From: an uncultured Bacilli bacterium
Lineage (GTDB): Bacteria; Bacillota_I; Bacilli_A; ML615J-28; CAG-313
Reading direction: 5' to 3'
DNA: 19,589 bases
Assembly (NCBI GenBank): GCA_904502205.1
Contig: CAJGDR010000012.1
Location: 1-19,589, forward strand
Shown here: in pieces, positions 1 to 7,680 of the stretch
Layout: each line of letters starts with the position of its first letter
Position numbering within the stretch: the stretch's first letter is position 1
The notes under the pieces: model-generated
What the model was told of the DNA's origin: nothing
The model's database searches: none
What the model saw: the letters and a program-made list of their open reading frames with translations, nothing else
Translations under genes and position numbers: made by a program

Positions 1-143
1 AGCTTTCATCACTTAAGAGATTTAAAGATGATGTTAAAGAAGTTAAACAAGGATATGATTGTGGTTTAACAATTGAAAACTTTAACGATATTAAAGTTGG
101 CGATATTGTAGAATGCTTTATTATGGAAGAGGTTGAACGTTAA
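1..143 (+). CDS. infB: Translation initiation factor IF-2, C-terminal fragment
   Basis: This is the 3' end of a gene that begins before the window; the frame runs from base 3 and stops at TAA 141-143. The 46 visible residues start [14 protein letters not shown] and end FIMEEVER. This is the conserved tail of IF-2 domain IV: the Ser-Leu-Lys-Arg-Phe-Lys-Asp-Asp segment, then a [19 protein letters not shown] stretch, then the acidic end. IF-2 is the GTPase that brings fMet-tRNA to the 30S subunit; the tail seen here belongs to the fMet-tRNA-binding domain. The stop overlaps the next start by one base (TAATG), so infB and rbfA are probably translated from one message, as in many Bacillota. Confidence 0.93.
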   Translation, partial: LSSLKRFKDDVKEVKQGYDCGLTIENFNDIKVGDIVECFIMEEVER

Positions 144-478
144 TGGCATATCATGTTGAACGTGTCGCTAAAATTATTGAAAGAGAGCTTTCACAAATAA
201 TTTTATTTGAAGCAAAAAACCAATTGTTAAAATATGTTTCAATTACAAAAGTTGCATTGACTAATGATTTAAGTTTAGCTACTATTTGGTATACAGTAAT
301 CGGTAATCAAAATGAAATAGCTGCAACTTCTAAAGCATTAGAAGATGCTAAAGGTTTCTTAAGATCAGTTCTTTCAAAGAAAATTGATACTAAGAAAGCA
401 CCAGACTTAAAATTCAAATATGATGAATCTTTAGAATACGGTAAACGTATTGAAGAACTTTTAAAACAAACAAAATAA
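143..478 (+). CDS. rbfA: 30S ribosome-binding factor RbfA
   Basis: A 111-residue protein, the usual RbfA size. RbfA is a small single-KH-fold protein that binds the 30S subunit and helps 16S rRNA 5'-end maturation and cold adaptation. The family pattern is visible: an N-terminal helix with RVAKIIERELSQII, a central strand YVSITKVALTNDLSLATIWY, and the C-terminal helix and strand with GFLRSVLSKKI and PDLKFKYDESLEYGKRIEELL, which matches the family ending (P.L.F..D.S.eyg.rIe.LL). The start ATG shares its first base with the infB stop, and the infB-rbfA order is the classical one in Bacteria. A terminator follows at once, so rbfA is the last gene of that operon. Confidence 0.95.
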   Translation: MAYHVERVAKIIERELSQIILFEAKNQLLKYVSITKVALTNDLSLATIWYTVIGNQNEIAATSKALEDAKGFLRSVLSKKIDTKKAPDLKFKYDESLEYGKRIEELLKQTK

Positions 479-506
479 GGTCATTTTAATGACCTTATTT
501 TTTTAT
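472..506 (+). terminator. Intrinsic terminator after rbfA
   Basis: The arms AATAAGGTCA (474-483) and TGACCTTATT (490-499) pair perfectly around a six-base loop and run into a T-rich tract (498-505). The left arm overlaps the rbfA stop codon. It should end the infB-rbfA transcript. Confidence 0.9.
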
Positions 507-522
507 TTTAAAATATGCAAAC

Positions 523-551
523 TTGATTAAAATATTAAAATATGATATAAT
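523..551 (+). promoter_or_regulatory. Sigma-A promoter of the sigma/anti-sigma operon
   Basis: TTGATT (523-528) and TATAAT (546-551) are separated by exactly 17 bases, close to the housekeeping consensus. The predicted transcription start is near 558, about 50 bases before the ATG at 610. No second promoter suggesting self-activation by the ECF factor was recognised. Confidence 0.75.
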
Positions 552-609
552 AATAAAAAATCTAAAAAAACAATAATAATTTTTGTTATGTTATATGAAA
601 GGGCAACAA

Positions 610-1143
610 ATGAAACTCGAAAAGAAACTAAAAGAAGCTCTTAAGTCTAAAGATAAATTAATTATTGATGAAGTATATGAAGAAATTTATGATGAATATT
701 ATAAATTGATTTATTTTGTAATCATTCAAATAATTAAAAATAAAGATGAGACAGAAGAGTTAGTAAATGATACATTCTTAAAAGCATTTAATAATATTAC
801 AAAGTTTAGACAAGACACAAGTTTAAAATCATGGATTGTACAGATTGCTAAAAACACTGCAATTAATCAATACAATAAAAATAAAAAGTCAAGTACGATA
901 TTAGACTTTGATTACATTATGAATTTAGAAGGTGATACGCCAACAGATTTTGATGAACTAATATCTGAATTTAGACAGTATTTAACAATTGAAGAAGCGA
1001 ATATCATTTTATTTCGAGTTTATTATGATATGAAACTAAAAGACATAGCTGAATACTATGAAACAAGTATTAATGATATTTATACAAAATATCAAAAAGC
1101 TATAAAAACCCTTAAAAAACATTACAAGAAGGGAGATTTTTAA
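610..1143 (+). CDS. ECF-type RNA polymerase sigma factor
   Basis: A 177-residue sigma-70-family protein of the extracytoplasmic-function group, with only regions 2 and 4. Region 2 is clear: LVNDTFLKAFNNITKF followed by SLKSWIVQIAKNTAINQY, the conserved -10-binding and core-binding helices (about residues 52-90). Region 4 lies near the C-terminus (about residues 130-170), with a helix-turn-helix in MKLKDIAEYYETSINDIYTK followed by KAIKTLKKHYKKG. The open frame extends upstream to a TTG at 583, but the Shine-Dalgarno GAAAGGG (597-603) sits six bases before ATG 610, so I chose that start. The stop overlaps the next gene's ATG (TAATG), which indicates coupled expression with its putative anti-sigma partner. 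The regulated genes cannot be told from this sequence. Confidence 0.85.
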   Translation: MKLEKKLKEALKSKDKLIIDEVYEEIYDEYYKLIYFVIIQIIKNKDETEELVNDTFLKAFNNITKFRQDTSLKSWIVQIAKNTAINQYNKNKKSSTILDFDYIMNLEGDTPTDFDELISEFRQYLTIEEANIILFRVYYDMKLKDIAEYYETSINDIYTKYQKAIKTLKKHYKKGDF

Positions 1144-2006
1144 TGAAGAAATTAAAAGCCTCAATTATTGAAAAAATAGAAAAGAAACAACCAAAAAAAG
1201 GAAACTTTAATGTAATTAAGAAAAAGTTAACTTATACTTGGGTTGCTCCTAAATATCAAATTTTAAAGCCGTGGCATAAATTATCATTTGGACTAGTTGC
1301 AGTATGTTTAATTATGTTTTGTATTGGAACATATTTTCATAATAATTTTTATGTTGAACCTGTTGTAACTGATAAAGTAAAAGAAATGAAATTAGTATCT
1401 TGGGATGATGATGTATATTTATTAGGAGAAACAATATATGTTGATTATCCAATGTTAACTACAAAATGTAATATTGATAGTAAAATTACTTTTAGTGATA
1501 GTTACTGGGAAGTATATTCAGATGATGTTCAAATTGATAAAGAAAACATCCCATTAACATTTGGTGTGAATAGTTTTACGATTTATGAAAAATCAGTCGG
1601 TGAAGATAAACGTTTGTATAACTTAAATATTTTAGTTGGACGTGATATTGAAAACTTTGATATTAATTTAATTGATAGTTTTAACAAGATTGATTCTAAA
1701 ACTTTACAAGAACAAGTTAAGTCATTTAATACATTTAAACAATTTGAACAAATTGTTGTTGAAAATGATTTAGATATAAATTTATTACATGAATTTAATG
1801 AAGAATTCTTTGAAAGTCACAGTTTATTAATGATTATATCTAAAAATAATTTAAATGAACTTGCTTATCAACCAGTTGATGATGAACTTAATGTAACTTT
1901 AATTGGTGATAATACAAATGTATATAATGGATATTTAATACCTATATCAGAAATAAATAATATTAGAACGTACAACGTTGAGTTATTTGATTTTAATGTT
2001 GAATAA
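1143..2006 (+). CDS. Single-pass membrane protein, putative anti-sigma factor
   Basis: A 287-residue protein with a basic N-terminal segment of about 46 residues, one hydrophobic helix (about residues 47-67, LSFGLVAVCLIMFCIGTYF) and a polar, Asp/Asn-rich C-terminal region of about 220 residues that should lie outside the cell. This topology, and a start that overlaps the ECF sigma gene by one base, fit a transmembrane anti-sigma factor holding the sigma factor at the membrane. The N-terminal segment lacks the HxxxCxxC zinc motif of the ZAS anti-sigma class, so it is not that type. The extracellular part matches no domain I recognise; its pattern suggests beta structure (for example LLGETIYVDYPML). 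The function is inferred from position and topology only. Confidence 0.55.
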   Translation: MKKLKASIIEKIEKKQPKKGNFNVIKKKLTYTWVAPKYQILKPWHKLSFGLVAVCLIMFCIGTYFHNNFYVEPVVTDKVKEMKLVSWDDDVYLLGETIYVDYPMLTTKCNIDSKITFSDSYWEVYSDDVQIDKENIPLTFGVNSFTIYEKSVGEDKRLYNLNILVGRDIENFDINLIDSFNKIDSKTLQEQVKSFNTFKQFEQIVVENDLDINLLHEFNEEFFESHSLLMIISKNNLNELAYQPVDDELNVTLIGDNTNVYNGYLIPISEINNIRTYNVELFDFNVE

Positions 2007-2008
2007 AG

Positions 2009-2063
2009 AAAGTCTCTTTTTATGAAGTGTTATAACAACTACTTTGTAAAAAGAGACTTTTTT
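2009..2063 (+). terminator. Long-stem intrinsic terminator after the sigma operon
   Basis: The arms AAAGTCTCTTTTTA (2009-2022) and TAAAAAGAGACTTT (2047-2060) are perfectly complementary and are followed by a T tract (2058-2063). The 24-base loop contains the small palindrome GTTATAAC (2029-2036), which may form a second inner hairpin. Confidence 0.85.
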
Positions 2064-2092
2064 ATATTTTTCTTTTAAAAATAATCTATTTA

Positions 2093-2101
2093 TGGTATAA
2101 T
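2093..2101 (+). promoter_or_regulatory. Extended -10 promoter of uvrC
   Basis: TGgTATAAT (2093-2101) is a full extended -10 element. The -35 region 17 bases upstream (TTTTAA, 2073-2078) is a poor match, as expected when the TG motif compensates. The start would be near 2108, about 20 bases before the uvrC ATG. Confidence 0.65.
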
Positions 2102-2128
2102 ATATAAGTAATATATGTGGTGAATAGT

Positions 2129-3898
2129 ATGAAAGATTTTAAAGAAAAATTATCCCTTGTTCCTAAAAAACCAGGGTGTTACCAAATGAAAGATGTTAAT
2201 GGTCAAATAATATATGTTGGTAAAGCTAAAGTTTTACAAAACCGTTTGAAAAGTTATTTTACTGGACATCATAACGCAAAGACTACAAAGCTTGTAGAAA
2301 ATATTGATGACTTTGAATATATTATTACTAATTCCGAAATTGAAGCTTTTTTACTAGAACTAAATTTAATTAAAGAACATCGTCCAAAATATAATATTAT
2401 GTTAATGGATGATAAGACATACCCATATATATATTTAACTGGAGAACTTCATCCAAGATTAATCTTAACAAGAGATCCTGCAAAGTTTCAAAAACGTCAA
2501 AAGGGTAAATTATATGGACCATATCCAAATGTTAAAGCTTGTAAAGATACAGTACAATTTTTAAATAAAATTTTTCCATTAAGAAAATGTGTAAATATTC
2601 CGAAAAAATTTTGTCTTTACTATTCACTTGGTCAATGTTTAGCTCCATGTGTAAATCAAATTGATAGTGAAACTTATCAAAATATTGGAACACAAATACA
2701 TAAATTTTTAACTTCATCTGATAGTGAACTACTTAAAACAATTGAAGAATGGATGTATGTTGCATCCGAGAATATGGAATTTGAAAAAGCCATTATGTTT
2801 AGAGATATGTTAGAAAGTATTAAAACACTTCATAACCATCAAAAGATTACATCTACTGATCTTGGTAATCGTGATATTTTTGGCTATTTCGAAGAGAATG
2901 GTATTATTAATATTCAAGTTTTCCATATCAGATTTGGAAAAGTCATTATGCGTAGTGGTGAAGTATTTGATATATATGATTCAATAGAAGATGTATTAGT
3001 TACATACATTATGCAATTTTATCAAATGTCATCAAATATTATGCCAGATGAAATTGTAATACCTTATATAGAAAATAAAGAACTATTAGAAAATGCCCTT
3101 AATTGTAAAGTAACAATACCTATTATTGGTGACAAAAAGAAATTATTAGATTTAGTATGTGAAAATGCTAAAACAACAATCGAAAATAGAAAAAAAGAAA
3201 AACTAATTAAAATTAGTAAAACTCAAGATACAATTAAAGCATTAGGTGAACTTTTAAATATCCCATATCCTAAACGTATTGAGATTTTTGATAACTCGAA
3301 TATTCAAGGAACAAGCTCAGTTAGTGCGATGGTTACATATATAGATGGTGTTTCGGTACCTAAAGAATATCGTAAATATAAAATAAAAACTGTTGTAGGT
3401 GCTGACGATTATCATACAATGCAAGAAGTTATTACAAGACGTTATAAAAGAGTAATACAAGATAATCTAACTAAACCAAATCTTATTATTGTTGATGGTG
3501 GTCTTCCACAAGTTAAAGCTGCTCGTTTAGCATTAGATAAGATTAATGCAAAAATTCCCGTGATCGGACTGGCTAAAGACGATAAACACAAAACTAGAGC
3601 AATTATTACAAGTAATTTAGATGAAATTAATATTGACAAAAAAAGCGATCTTTTCCTTCTTTTAGAAGCAATGCAAGAAGAAGTACATCGTTTCGCAATT
3701 ACTTTCTTTAGAAAAGTTCAATCAGTTAATATGGTATCTTCAACACTTGATAATATTGAAGGTATTGGAAAAATGCGTAAACTTAAACTTTTATCTAATT
3801 TTGATAATATTGAAGATATTAAAAATGCATCAACTGATAAACTTAAATCACTAGGAATCCCAGCTGATATAATTACAAAGCTAAAAGAACAATTATAG
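2129..3898 (+). CDS. uvrC: Excinuclease ABC subunit C (UvrC)
   Basis: A 589-residue nucleotide-excision repair nuclease that makes the 3' and 5' incisions beside a lesion marked by UvrA/UvrB. The N-terminal GIY-YIG domain is visible (PGCYQMKD at 15-22, IIYVGKAK at 27-34). Four cysteines at 154, 162, 170 and 174 have the spacing of the UvrC iron-sulfur ligands. A UVR motif (ENMEFEKAIMFRDMLESI) for UvrB contact comes next. The RNase H-like second nuclease follows, with D388 (in EIFDNSNIQG), D456 (in LIIVDGGLPQVK) and H520. The end has helix-hairpin-helix motifs (LDNIEGIGKMRKLKLL). The frame extends to a GTG at 2117, but GGTGA just before ATG 2129 and the family's MxxFKEKLSLVPxKPG start favour 2129. 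The gene seems monocistronic; a GerE-like gene follows 50 bases later. Confidence 0.96.
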   Translation: MKDFKEKLSLVPKKPGCYQMKDVNGQIIYVGKAKVLQNRLKSYFTGHHNAKTTKLVENIDDFEYIITNSEIEAFLLELNLIKEHRPKYNIMLMDDKTYPYIYLTGELHPRLILTRDPAKFQKRQKGKLYGPYPNVKACKDTVQFLNKIFPLRKCVNIPKKFCLYYSLGQCLAPCVNQIDSETYQNIGTQIHKFLTSSDSELLKTIEEWMYVASENMEFEKAIMFRDMLESIKTLHNHQKITSTDLGNRDIFGYFEENGIINIQVFHIRFGKVIMRSGEVFDIYDSIEDVLVTYIMQFYQMSSNIMPDEIVIPYIENKELLENALNCKVTIPIIGDKKKLLDLVCENAKTTIENRKKEKLIKISKTQDTIKALGELLNIPYPKRIEIFDNSNIQGTSSVSAMVTYIDGVSVPKEYRKYKIKTVVGADDYHTMQEVITRRYKRVIQDNLTKPNLIIVDGGLPQVKAARLALDKINAKIPVIGLAKDDKHKTRAIITSNLDEINIDKKSDLFLLLEAMQEEVHRFAITFFRKVQSVNMVSSTLDNIEGIGKMRKLKLLSNFDNIEDIKNASTDKLKSLGIPADIITKLKEQL

Positions 3899-3899
3899 T

Positions 3900-3928
3900 A
3901 ACAATTTTATTCGCCCATTCATAATATA
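3900..3928 (+). promoter_or_regulatory. Sigma-K-like promoter candidate before the gerE-like gene
   Basis: AACA (3900-3903), a 16-base spacer, and CATAATATA (3920-3928) match the known sigma-K consensus mACm-N16-CATAnnnTA at every defined position. No good sigma-A -35 lies at the right distance, although TATAAA (3925-3930) could act as a weak -10. The predicted start is near 3934, which leaves a short leader before the GGGGGA site (3938-3943). In B. subtilis gerE is a sigma-K gene, which supports the call. The match was made by eye and function is inferred. Confidence 0.5.
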
Positions 3929-3948
3929 AATTGATACGGGGGAATATA

Positions 3949-4161
3949 GTGAAACAAGTAAGTTTTTTAACAAATCGTGAAAAACAAATATTTGCGTTAT
4001 TAGTTCAAAATTATGATACTGAATTAATCGCAGAAAACTTAGGCATTAGCAGTAAGACTGTTAGAAATCATATATCTAATGTAATTCAAAAACTTGGAGT
4101 TAGTTGTAGAAGTCAAGCAATCCTTGAATTAATTAGAATGAATGAAATTAAATTAAAGTGA
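3949..4161 (+). CDS. gerE: GerE-like stand-alone LuxR-type HTH regulator
   Basis: A 70-residue protein consisting only of a LuxR/GerE helix-turn-helix, with no receiver or sensor domain. The sequence FLTNREKQIFALLVQ, then IAENLGISSKTVRNHISNVI, then QKLGVSCRSQAILELIRMNEI is very close to what I recall of B. subtilis GerE (74 residues, the late mother-cell regulator that works with sigma-K on coat genes). The recognition helix SKTVRNHISN is nearly identical. I chose the GTG start at 3949: GGGGGA (3938-3943) is well spaced before it, and the TTG at 3931 has no ribosome site. uvrC and gerE are also near each other in B. subtilis. It could instead be a general GerE-type regulator in a non-spore former, but the sigma-K-like promoter and the coat-like genes nearby argue for the sporulation role. 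Confidence 0.78.
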   Translation: MKQVSFLTNREKQIFALLVQNYDTELIAENLGISSKTVRNHISNVIQKLGVSCRSQAILELIRMNEIKLK

Positions 4162-4169
4162 GAATAAAC

Positions 4170-5039
4170 ATGGAAAAAATATGTGGTAGAATTAGGAATG
4201 TTAACATAGAAGAAAGAACATTCGAAATTGTAAAAAAAAGAAAAATCGAATACTTCTATTTAACACGTTCCCAAATAAAGAAATTTAAAGCATACCTACA
4301 AGAAGATTTACTTGTAGAACTAGAATACAAAAATGAATTAATTAAACGTGGTAACATTAAAGCTTATGATGTTATTGGTTTTACAAAGCTTATTGCAGTT
4401 ACAAAACTAAAAAGAATTGTTTACTTTGATATGGATACGATTAAACGTGGTGTTCAAAAAGTATTAAATCGCGAAGGATATAAACTATTTATTGACTTAG
4501 AATTTACTATGCCGCCATATGACTATGAAGGTGGTACTTATCCTAGTGAAATTGTTCAGTATGGATTTATTTTAGAAGACAATGATGGACAAATAATTTA
4601 TGAAGATTCATCTTTAGTTAAAGTAAATAATAAGAATGGCATCAATAGTAGAACATTAGATTTTTTAAATCGTAAAAAAGAAGACTTTAAAAATGCCGCG
4701 ACACCTGAACAATTTTATAAAGTATTTAAAGATTGTTTAGAAAAATATAATCCCATTGTTATGGTTTGGGGTAAAAATGATATTAGTATGCTTGATAGTT
4801 TCTATGAAAGAAACAATCTACCACCAATTACTTCAAGAGCTTCATTTATTAATTTAATGCAGTTATTAAAAAACTATTATGGTTTAAAATCAGATTTAGG
4901 ATTATTTAATGCTTTAAACTTTTTCCAAGATGATCTTAAATTATTCCAAGAACATGATGCTTTAGCCGATGCTTTAGTCACTAGTATGGTTTATCATTAT
5001 TTTAAAGAATATGCTAATAAACAACAAAAAACACATTAG
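4170..5039 (+). CDS. DEDDh-type 3'-5' exonuclease with extra N-terminal domain
   Basis: A 289-residue protein. The C-terminal two thirds is a DEDDh exonuclease with all five catalytic residues in place: D109 and E111 (LFIDLEFT), D204 (VWGKNDISML), and H262 and D267 (EHDALADALVT). This subgroup includes the Bacillus KapD and Eri-1-like nucleases, which trim RNA or DNA 3' ends. The first ~100 residues are basic and beta-rich (ICGRIRNVNIEERTFEIV, VELEYKNELIKRGNIKAYDVIG). They resemble a nucleic-acid-binding OB-type domain, but I cannot name the family. The frame opens at a GTG (4158) inside the gerE stop; ATG 4170 with GTGAG seven bases upstream is my preferred start. It is probably cotranscribed with the gerE-like gene. 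Substrate and process are unknown. Confidence 0.75.
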   Translation: MEKICGRIRNVNIEERTFEIVKKRKIEYFYLTRSQIKKFKAYLQEDLLVELEYKNELIKRGNIKAYDVIGFTKLIAVTKLKRIVYFDMDTIKRGVQKVLNREGYKLFIDLEFTMPPYDYEGGTYPSEIVQYGFILEDNDGQIIYEDSSLVKVNNKNGINSRTLDFLNRKKEDFKNAATPEQFYKVFKDCLEKYNPIVMVWGKNDISMLDSFYERNNLPPITSRASFINLMQLLKNYYGLKSDLGLFNALNFFQDDLKLFQEHDALADALVTSMVYHYFKEYANKQQKTH

Positions 5040-5060
5040 AATTAAATTCTAATGTGTTTT
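5028..5060. terminator. Bidirectional terminator between the exonuclease and RNase J genes
   Basis: The arms AAAACACATTAGAAT (5028-5042) and ATTCTAATGTGTTTT (5046-5060) pair perfectly over 15 bases with a TAA loop. The left arm covers the exonuclease stop codon. A-rich and T-rich flanks allow it to stop both converging transcripts. Confidence 0.9.
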
Positions 5061-5063
5061 CTT

Positions 5064-6740
5064 TTAAACAATATTTACAGTTGCAATAATGAATGGATTT
5101 CTTTCAGTTAATTCATAAATGTAATTAGATATAATATTAGTAATATTATTACGAATCATTTTAATATTTAAAACTTTATTTTTATGTAATAATTGAACAA
5201 ATGAAGTAGTAGCTTTTTTAATAATATCTTCTTTAAGTTTAGTTTCTTTAGTAAAGTCAATGAATCCTTTAGCATCAAGTCTTACAGGTGCTAATAAATC
5301 TTTTTGTTTATTAATAGTAAATACTAAAGAAAGCATACCTTCATCAGCTAAATGTTTTCTTTCTTTTAATACATTACTGTTAACGTCACTAAAATTAGAA
5401 TCTAAGAATACATCTGCAGCATAAATTTCATCTTTAACAACTTTCGCACCTTTTTCATTAAAGTGCAAAACATCGCCTGAATTTAAACAAAAACAATTAT
5501 TTTTATTAAGTCCTAAATCAATTGCAATTCCAGCATGTTGTTTTAACATATTATATTCTCCATGAACTGGCATAAAGTATTTAGGTTTCATGAATTGTAA
5601 CATTAACTTCATTTCTTCACGGCTTGCGTGACCTGTAGTATGAGTATCAATTAATGGATTATTTAAAATAATTGTTGCACCATTACGAATAAGTTTATTA
5701 ATGTTTCTGTTAATAAATTGTTCGTTACCAGGAATTGGTTTACTTGAGTATACGATAGTATCATTTTCTAATAATTTAATTTGTTTGTGAGTACCATTAG
5801 CAATTCTTGATAAAGCAGCAAGAGGTTCACCTTGTGATCCTGTACAAAGAATTGTTAATTCATGTGGTTCATAGTTATGGATATCACGTTGAGAAATAAG
5901 TAAATCTTTACTAATATTAATATATTTTAAACGCATTGCGGCTTCAATATTTTTTTCCATACTATGACCAAAGATTGCTACTTTTCTACCACATTCTTGA
6001 CAAGCTTCTAAAATATGTTGTACACGATATACATTTGATGCAAATGTTGCTACAATAATTCTACCTTTGACTTGAGCGAAAGTATGTCTAATGTTTTCAG
6101 CAATTCTTTTTTCAGATTGTGAGAAAGTTTTTATATCAGCATTTGTGCTATCAGCCATTAAACAAAGTACACCTTCATGTCCTAGTTTTGTCATCTTGTA
6201 ATAATCAGATGCAGGCCCTACTGGTGTAAAATCAAATTTGAAGTCACCTGTATTAACAACATAACCAAGTCTTGTTTTAATAGCTATACCAAATGAATCT
6301 GGAATACTATGATTTGTTCTAAAGAATGTTACGCTAAAGTTATCATATTGAAATTCTGAATCTTCATAATAATTCTTAAGATTATATGTAAGATTTGGAT
6401 ATTCAAACATTTTGTTTTTAATTAAATTATAGGCAATTCCGCTTGCATAAATCACAGGAATATTAACTTTTTCTAGTAAAAAAGGTAATCCACCAATATG
6501 ATCTTCATGACCATGTGTAATAAATAATGCTTTAATTTTTTCTTGGTTTTCTACTAAGTATGTAAAGTCTGGGATTATATAGTCAACACCAGGTGTTTCT
6601 CCTCCAGCAAATAATACTCCAGCATCCATGATTAGAATTTCATTATTACACTGTACTACATACATATTCATCCCGACTGCACCAAGTCCGCCTAAAGAGA
6701 ATACTAAAATATCATTGGAATTTTTTCGTTTCTTTTGCAT
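5064..6740 (-). CDS. rnj: Ribonuclease J
   Basis: A 558-residue metallo-beta-lactamase/beta-CASP ribonuclease, the normal length of RNase J. It carries out 5'-3' exonuclease and endonuclease steps in mRNA decay and rRNA maturation in Bacillota. The metal motif THGHEDHIGG is complete (H76, H78, D80, H81), and LIMDAGVLF precedes it. The beta-CASP part has ILCTGSQGEPLAALSRIANG, then HTTGHASREEMKLMLQFMKP and PVHGEYNMLKQHA, all typical of RNase J. A smaller C-terminal domain follows. On the minus strand an AGGAGG site lies five bases before the ATG, and an extended -10 promoter lies upstream. Whether it is the J1 or J2 type cannot be decided without the genome's other copy. Confidence 0.95.
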   Translation of the reverse strand: MQKKRKNSNDILVFSLGGLGAVGMNMYVVQCNNEILIMDAGVLFAGGETPGVDYIIPDFTYLVENQEKIKALFITHGHEDHIGGLPFLLEKVNIPVIYASGIAYNLIKNKMFEYPNLTYNLKNYYEDSEFQYDNFSVTFFRTNHSIPDSFGIAIKTRLGYVVNTGDFKFDFTPVGPASDYYKMTKLGHEGVLCLMADSTNADIKTFSQSEKRIAENIRHTFAQVKGRIIVATFASNVYRVQHILEACQECGRKVAIFGHSMEKNIEAAMRLKYINISKDLLISQRDIHNYEPHELTILCTGSQGEPLAALSRIANGTHKQIKLLENDTIVYSSKPIPGNEQFINRNINKLIRNGATIILNNPLIDTHTTGHASREEMKLMLQFMKPKYFMPVHGEYNMLKQHAGIAIDLGLNKNNCFCLNSGDVLHFNEKGAKVVKDEIYAADVFLDSNFSDVNSNVLKERKHLADEGMLSLVFTINKQKDLLAPVRLDAKGFIDFTKETKLKEDIIKKATTSFVQLLHKNKVLNIKMIRNNITNIISNYIYELTERNPFIIATVNIV

Positions 6741-6774
6741 TTAATCCTCCTTCCTATTAAATTTAATTTATTAT

Positions 6775-6803
6775 ATTATACCAATATTTATCAAAAAAGT
6801 AAA
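6775..6803 (-). promoter_or_regulatory. Promoter of the RNase J gene
   Basis: Read on the minus strand, TTTACT (6803-6798), a 17-base spacer ending in TGG, and TATAAT (6780-6775) form an extended -10 sigma-A promoter. The start would be near 6768, about 28 bases before the ATG. Confidence 0.7.
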
Positions 6804-6860
6804 GCAGTTAATATAGCCAAATAAATTATTTATAAATGAGTTTTAAAAAAAGTCAAAATA

Positions 6861-6869
6861 TGATACAAT
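6861..6869 (+). promoter_or_regulatory. Extended -10 promoter of the HAD phosphatase gene
   Basis: TGaTACAAT (6861-6869) is an extended -10 element with one mismatch to TATAAT. The -35 region (TTTTAA, 6841-6846) is weak. It is followed by AAGAGGA (6882-6888) and the ATG at 6897. It is divergent to the RNase J promoter. Confidence 0.6.
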
Positions 6870-6896
6870 AGATATGTATATAAGAGGAAAATAAAA

Positions 6897-7676
6897 ATGA
6901 GAAAAGCCGTATTTATCGATGTTGATGGAACACTTTACAAAGCCCATGATTTGGGAATTACAGAATCAATTAAATGCAAATTAGAAGAAGCTTCAAAATA
7001 TGTTGATCTTTATATAGCAACAGGAAGAGCTTATAATGTATTAACTTGCTTAAATGGTGTCAAACATTTATTTAAAGGTTTTGTAGTATCAAATGGTTCG
7101 ATTGTTATGATTGACAATGAAATAATTTTTGAGTCAGTAATTGAAGATGAACTTAAAGATAAACTAATTGAAACAGCCAAAAATTTAAATGCTACTTTAT
7201 CACTTTTAACACATGAACATATATATACTAATACAATTAATGAGTATGTAGATAGAGCTCTTACTCCAAGAGATGAAGGTTCACTTATTAATTTAAATGG
7301 CTATAACTATTTAGATATTAAATATAATATGGCATGGACATTTGAAGAAACTGATATTATTGATGAAATGGAAAAATTACTTCCGGAATTTGATTTCTTT
7401 AAATGGGGTAAACGTGGTGCAGATATTATTGTTAAAAGTATTACTAAAGCAAAAGGTATTCAAAAAGTATTGAATAAAATGGGATATGATTTAAATAACA
7501 CTTATGCTATTGGTGATTCATCAAATGATGTACCAATGTTTAAATTAGTAAATACACCGATTGCGATGGGTAATGCAACACCTAACGCAAAAGAAAATGC
7601 AAAGTATGTAACTTTAACCCAAGATGAATGTGGATTAGAGCTTGCACTTGATAATATTATAAAAGGTATATGGTAA
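6897..7676 (+). CDS. Cof-type HAD-superfamily phosphatase (HAD-IIB)
   Basis: A 259-residue protein of the haloacid dehalogenase superfamily. Motif I is FIDVDGTL, with nucleophile D8 and acid/base D10; motif II is VVSNGS; the motif III lysine lies in the IVKSITKAKGIQKVL region; motif IV is GDSSNDVPMF, with D207 and D211. The large cap inserted between motifs II and III (about residues 80-180) is the C2 cap of the Cof/YbjI/YidA group, which dephosphorylates sugar phosphates, nucleotides or cofactor phosphates. The substrate cannot be read from the sequence. Start ATG 6897 has a good AGAGGA site. The deformylase gene follows four bases after the stop, so the two probably form an operon. Confidence 0.88.
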   Translation: MRKAVFIDVDGTLYKAHDLGITESIKCKLEEASKYVDLYIATGRAYNVLTCLNGVKHLFKGFVVSNGSIVMIDNEIIFESVIEDELKDKLIETAKNLNATLSLLTHEHIYTNTINEYVDRALTPRDEGSLINLNGYNYLDIKYNMAWTFEETDIIDEMEKLLPEFDFFKWGKRGADIIVKSITKAKGIQKVLNKMGYDLNNTYAIGDSSNDVPMFKLVNTPIAMGNATPNAKENAKYVTLTQDECGLELALDNIIKGIW

Positions 7677-7680
7677 ACTT

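Noticed and set aside
2532..2717. 61-residue open frame on the minus strand inside uvrC
   Set aside because: It has no ribosome site or family pattern and lies wholly within a conserved uvrC segment that includes the Fe-S cysteines.
3442..3639. 65-residue open frame on the minus strand inside uvrC
   Set aside because: It lies opposite the conserved RNase H-like domain of uvrC and has no independent evidence.
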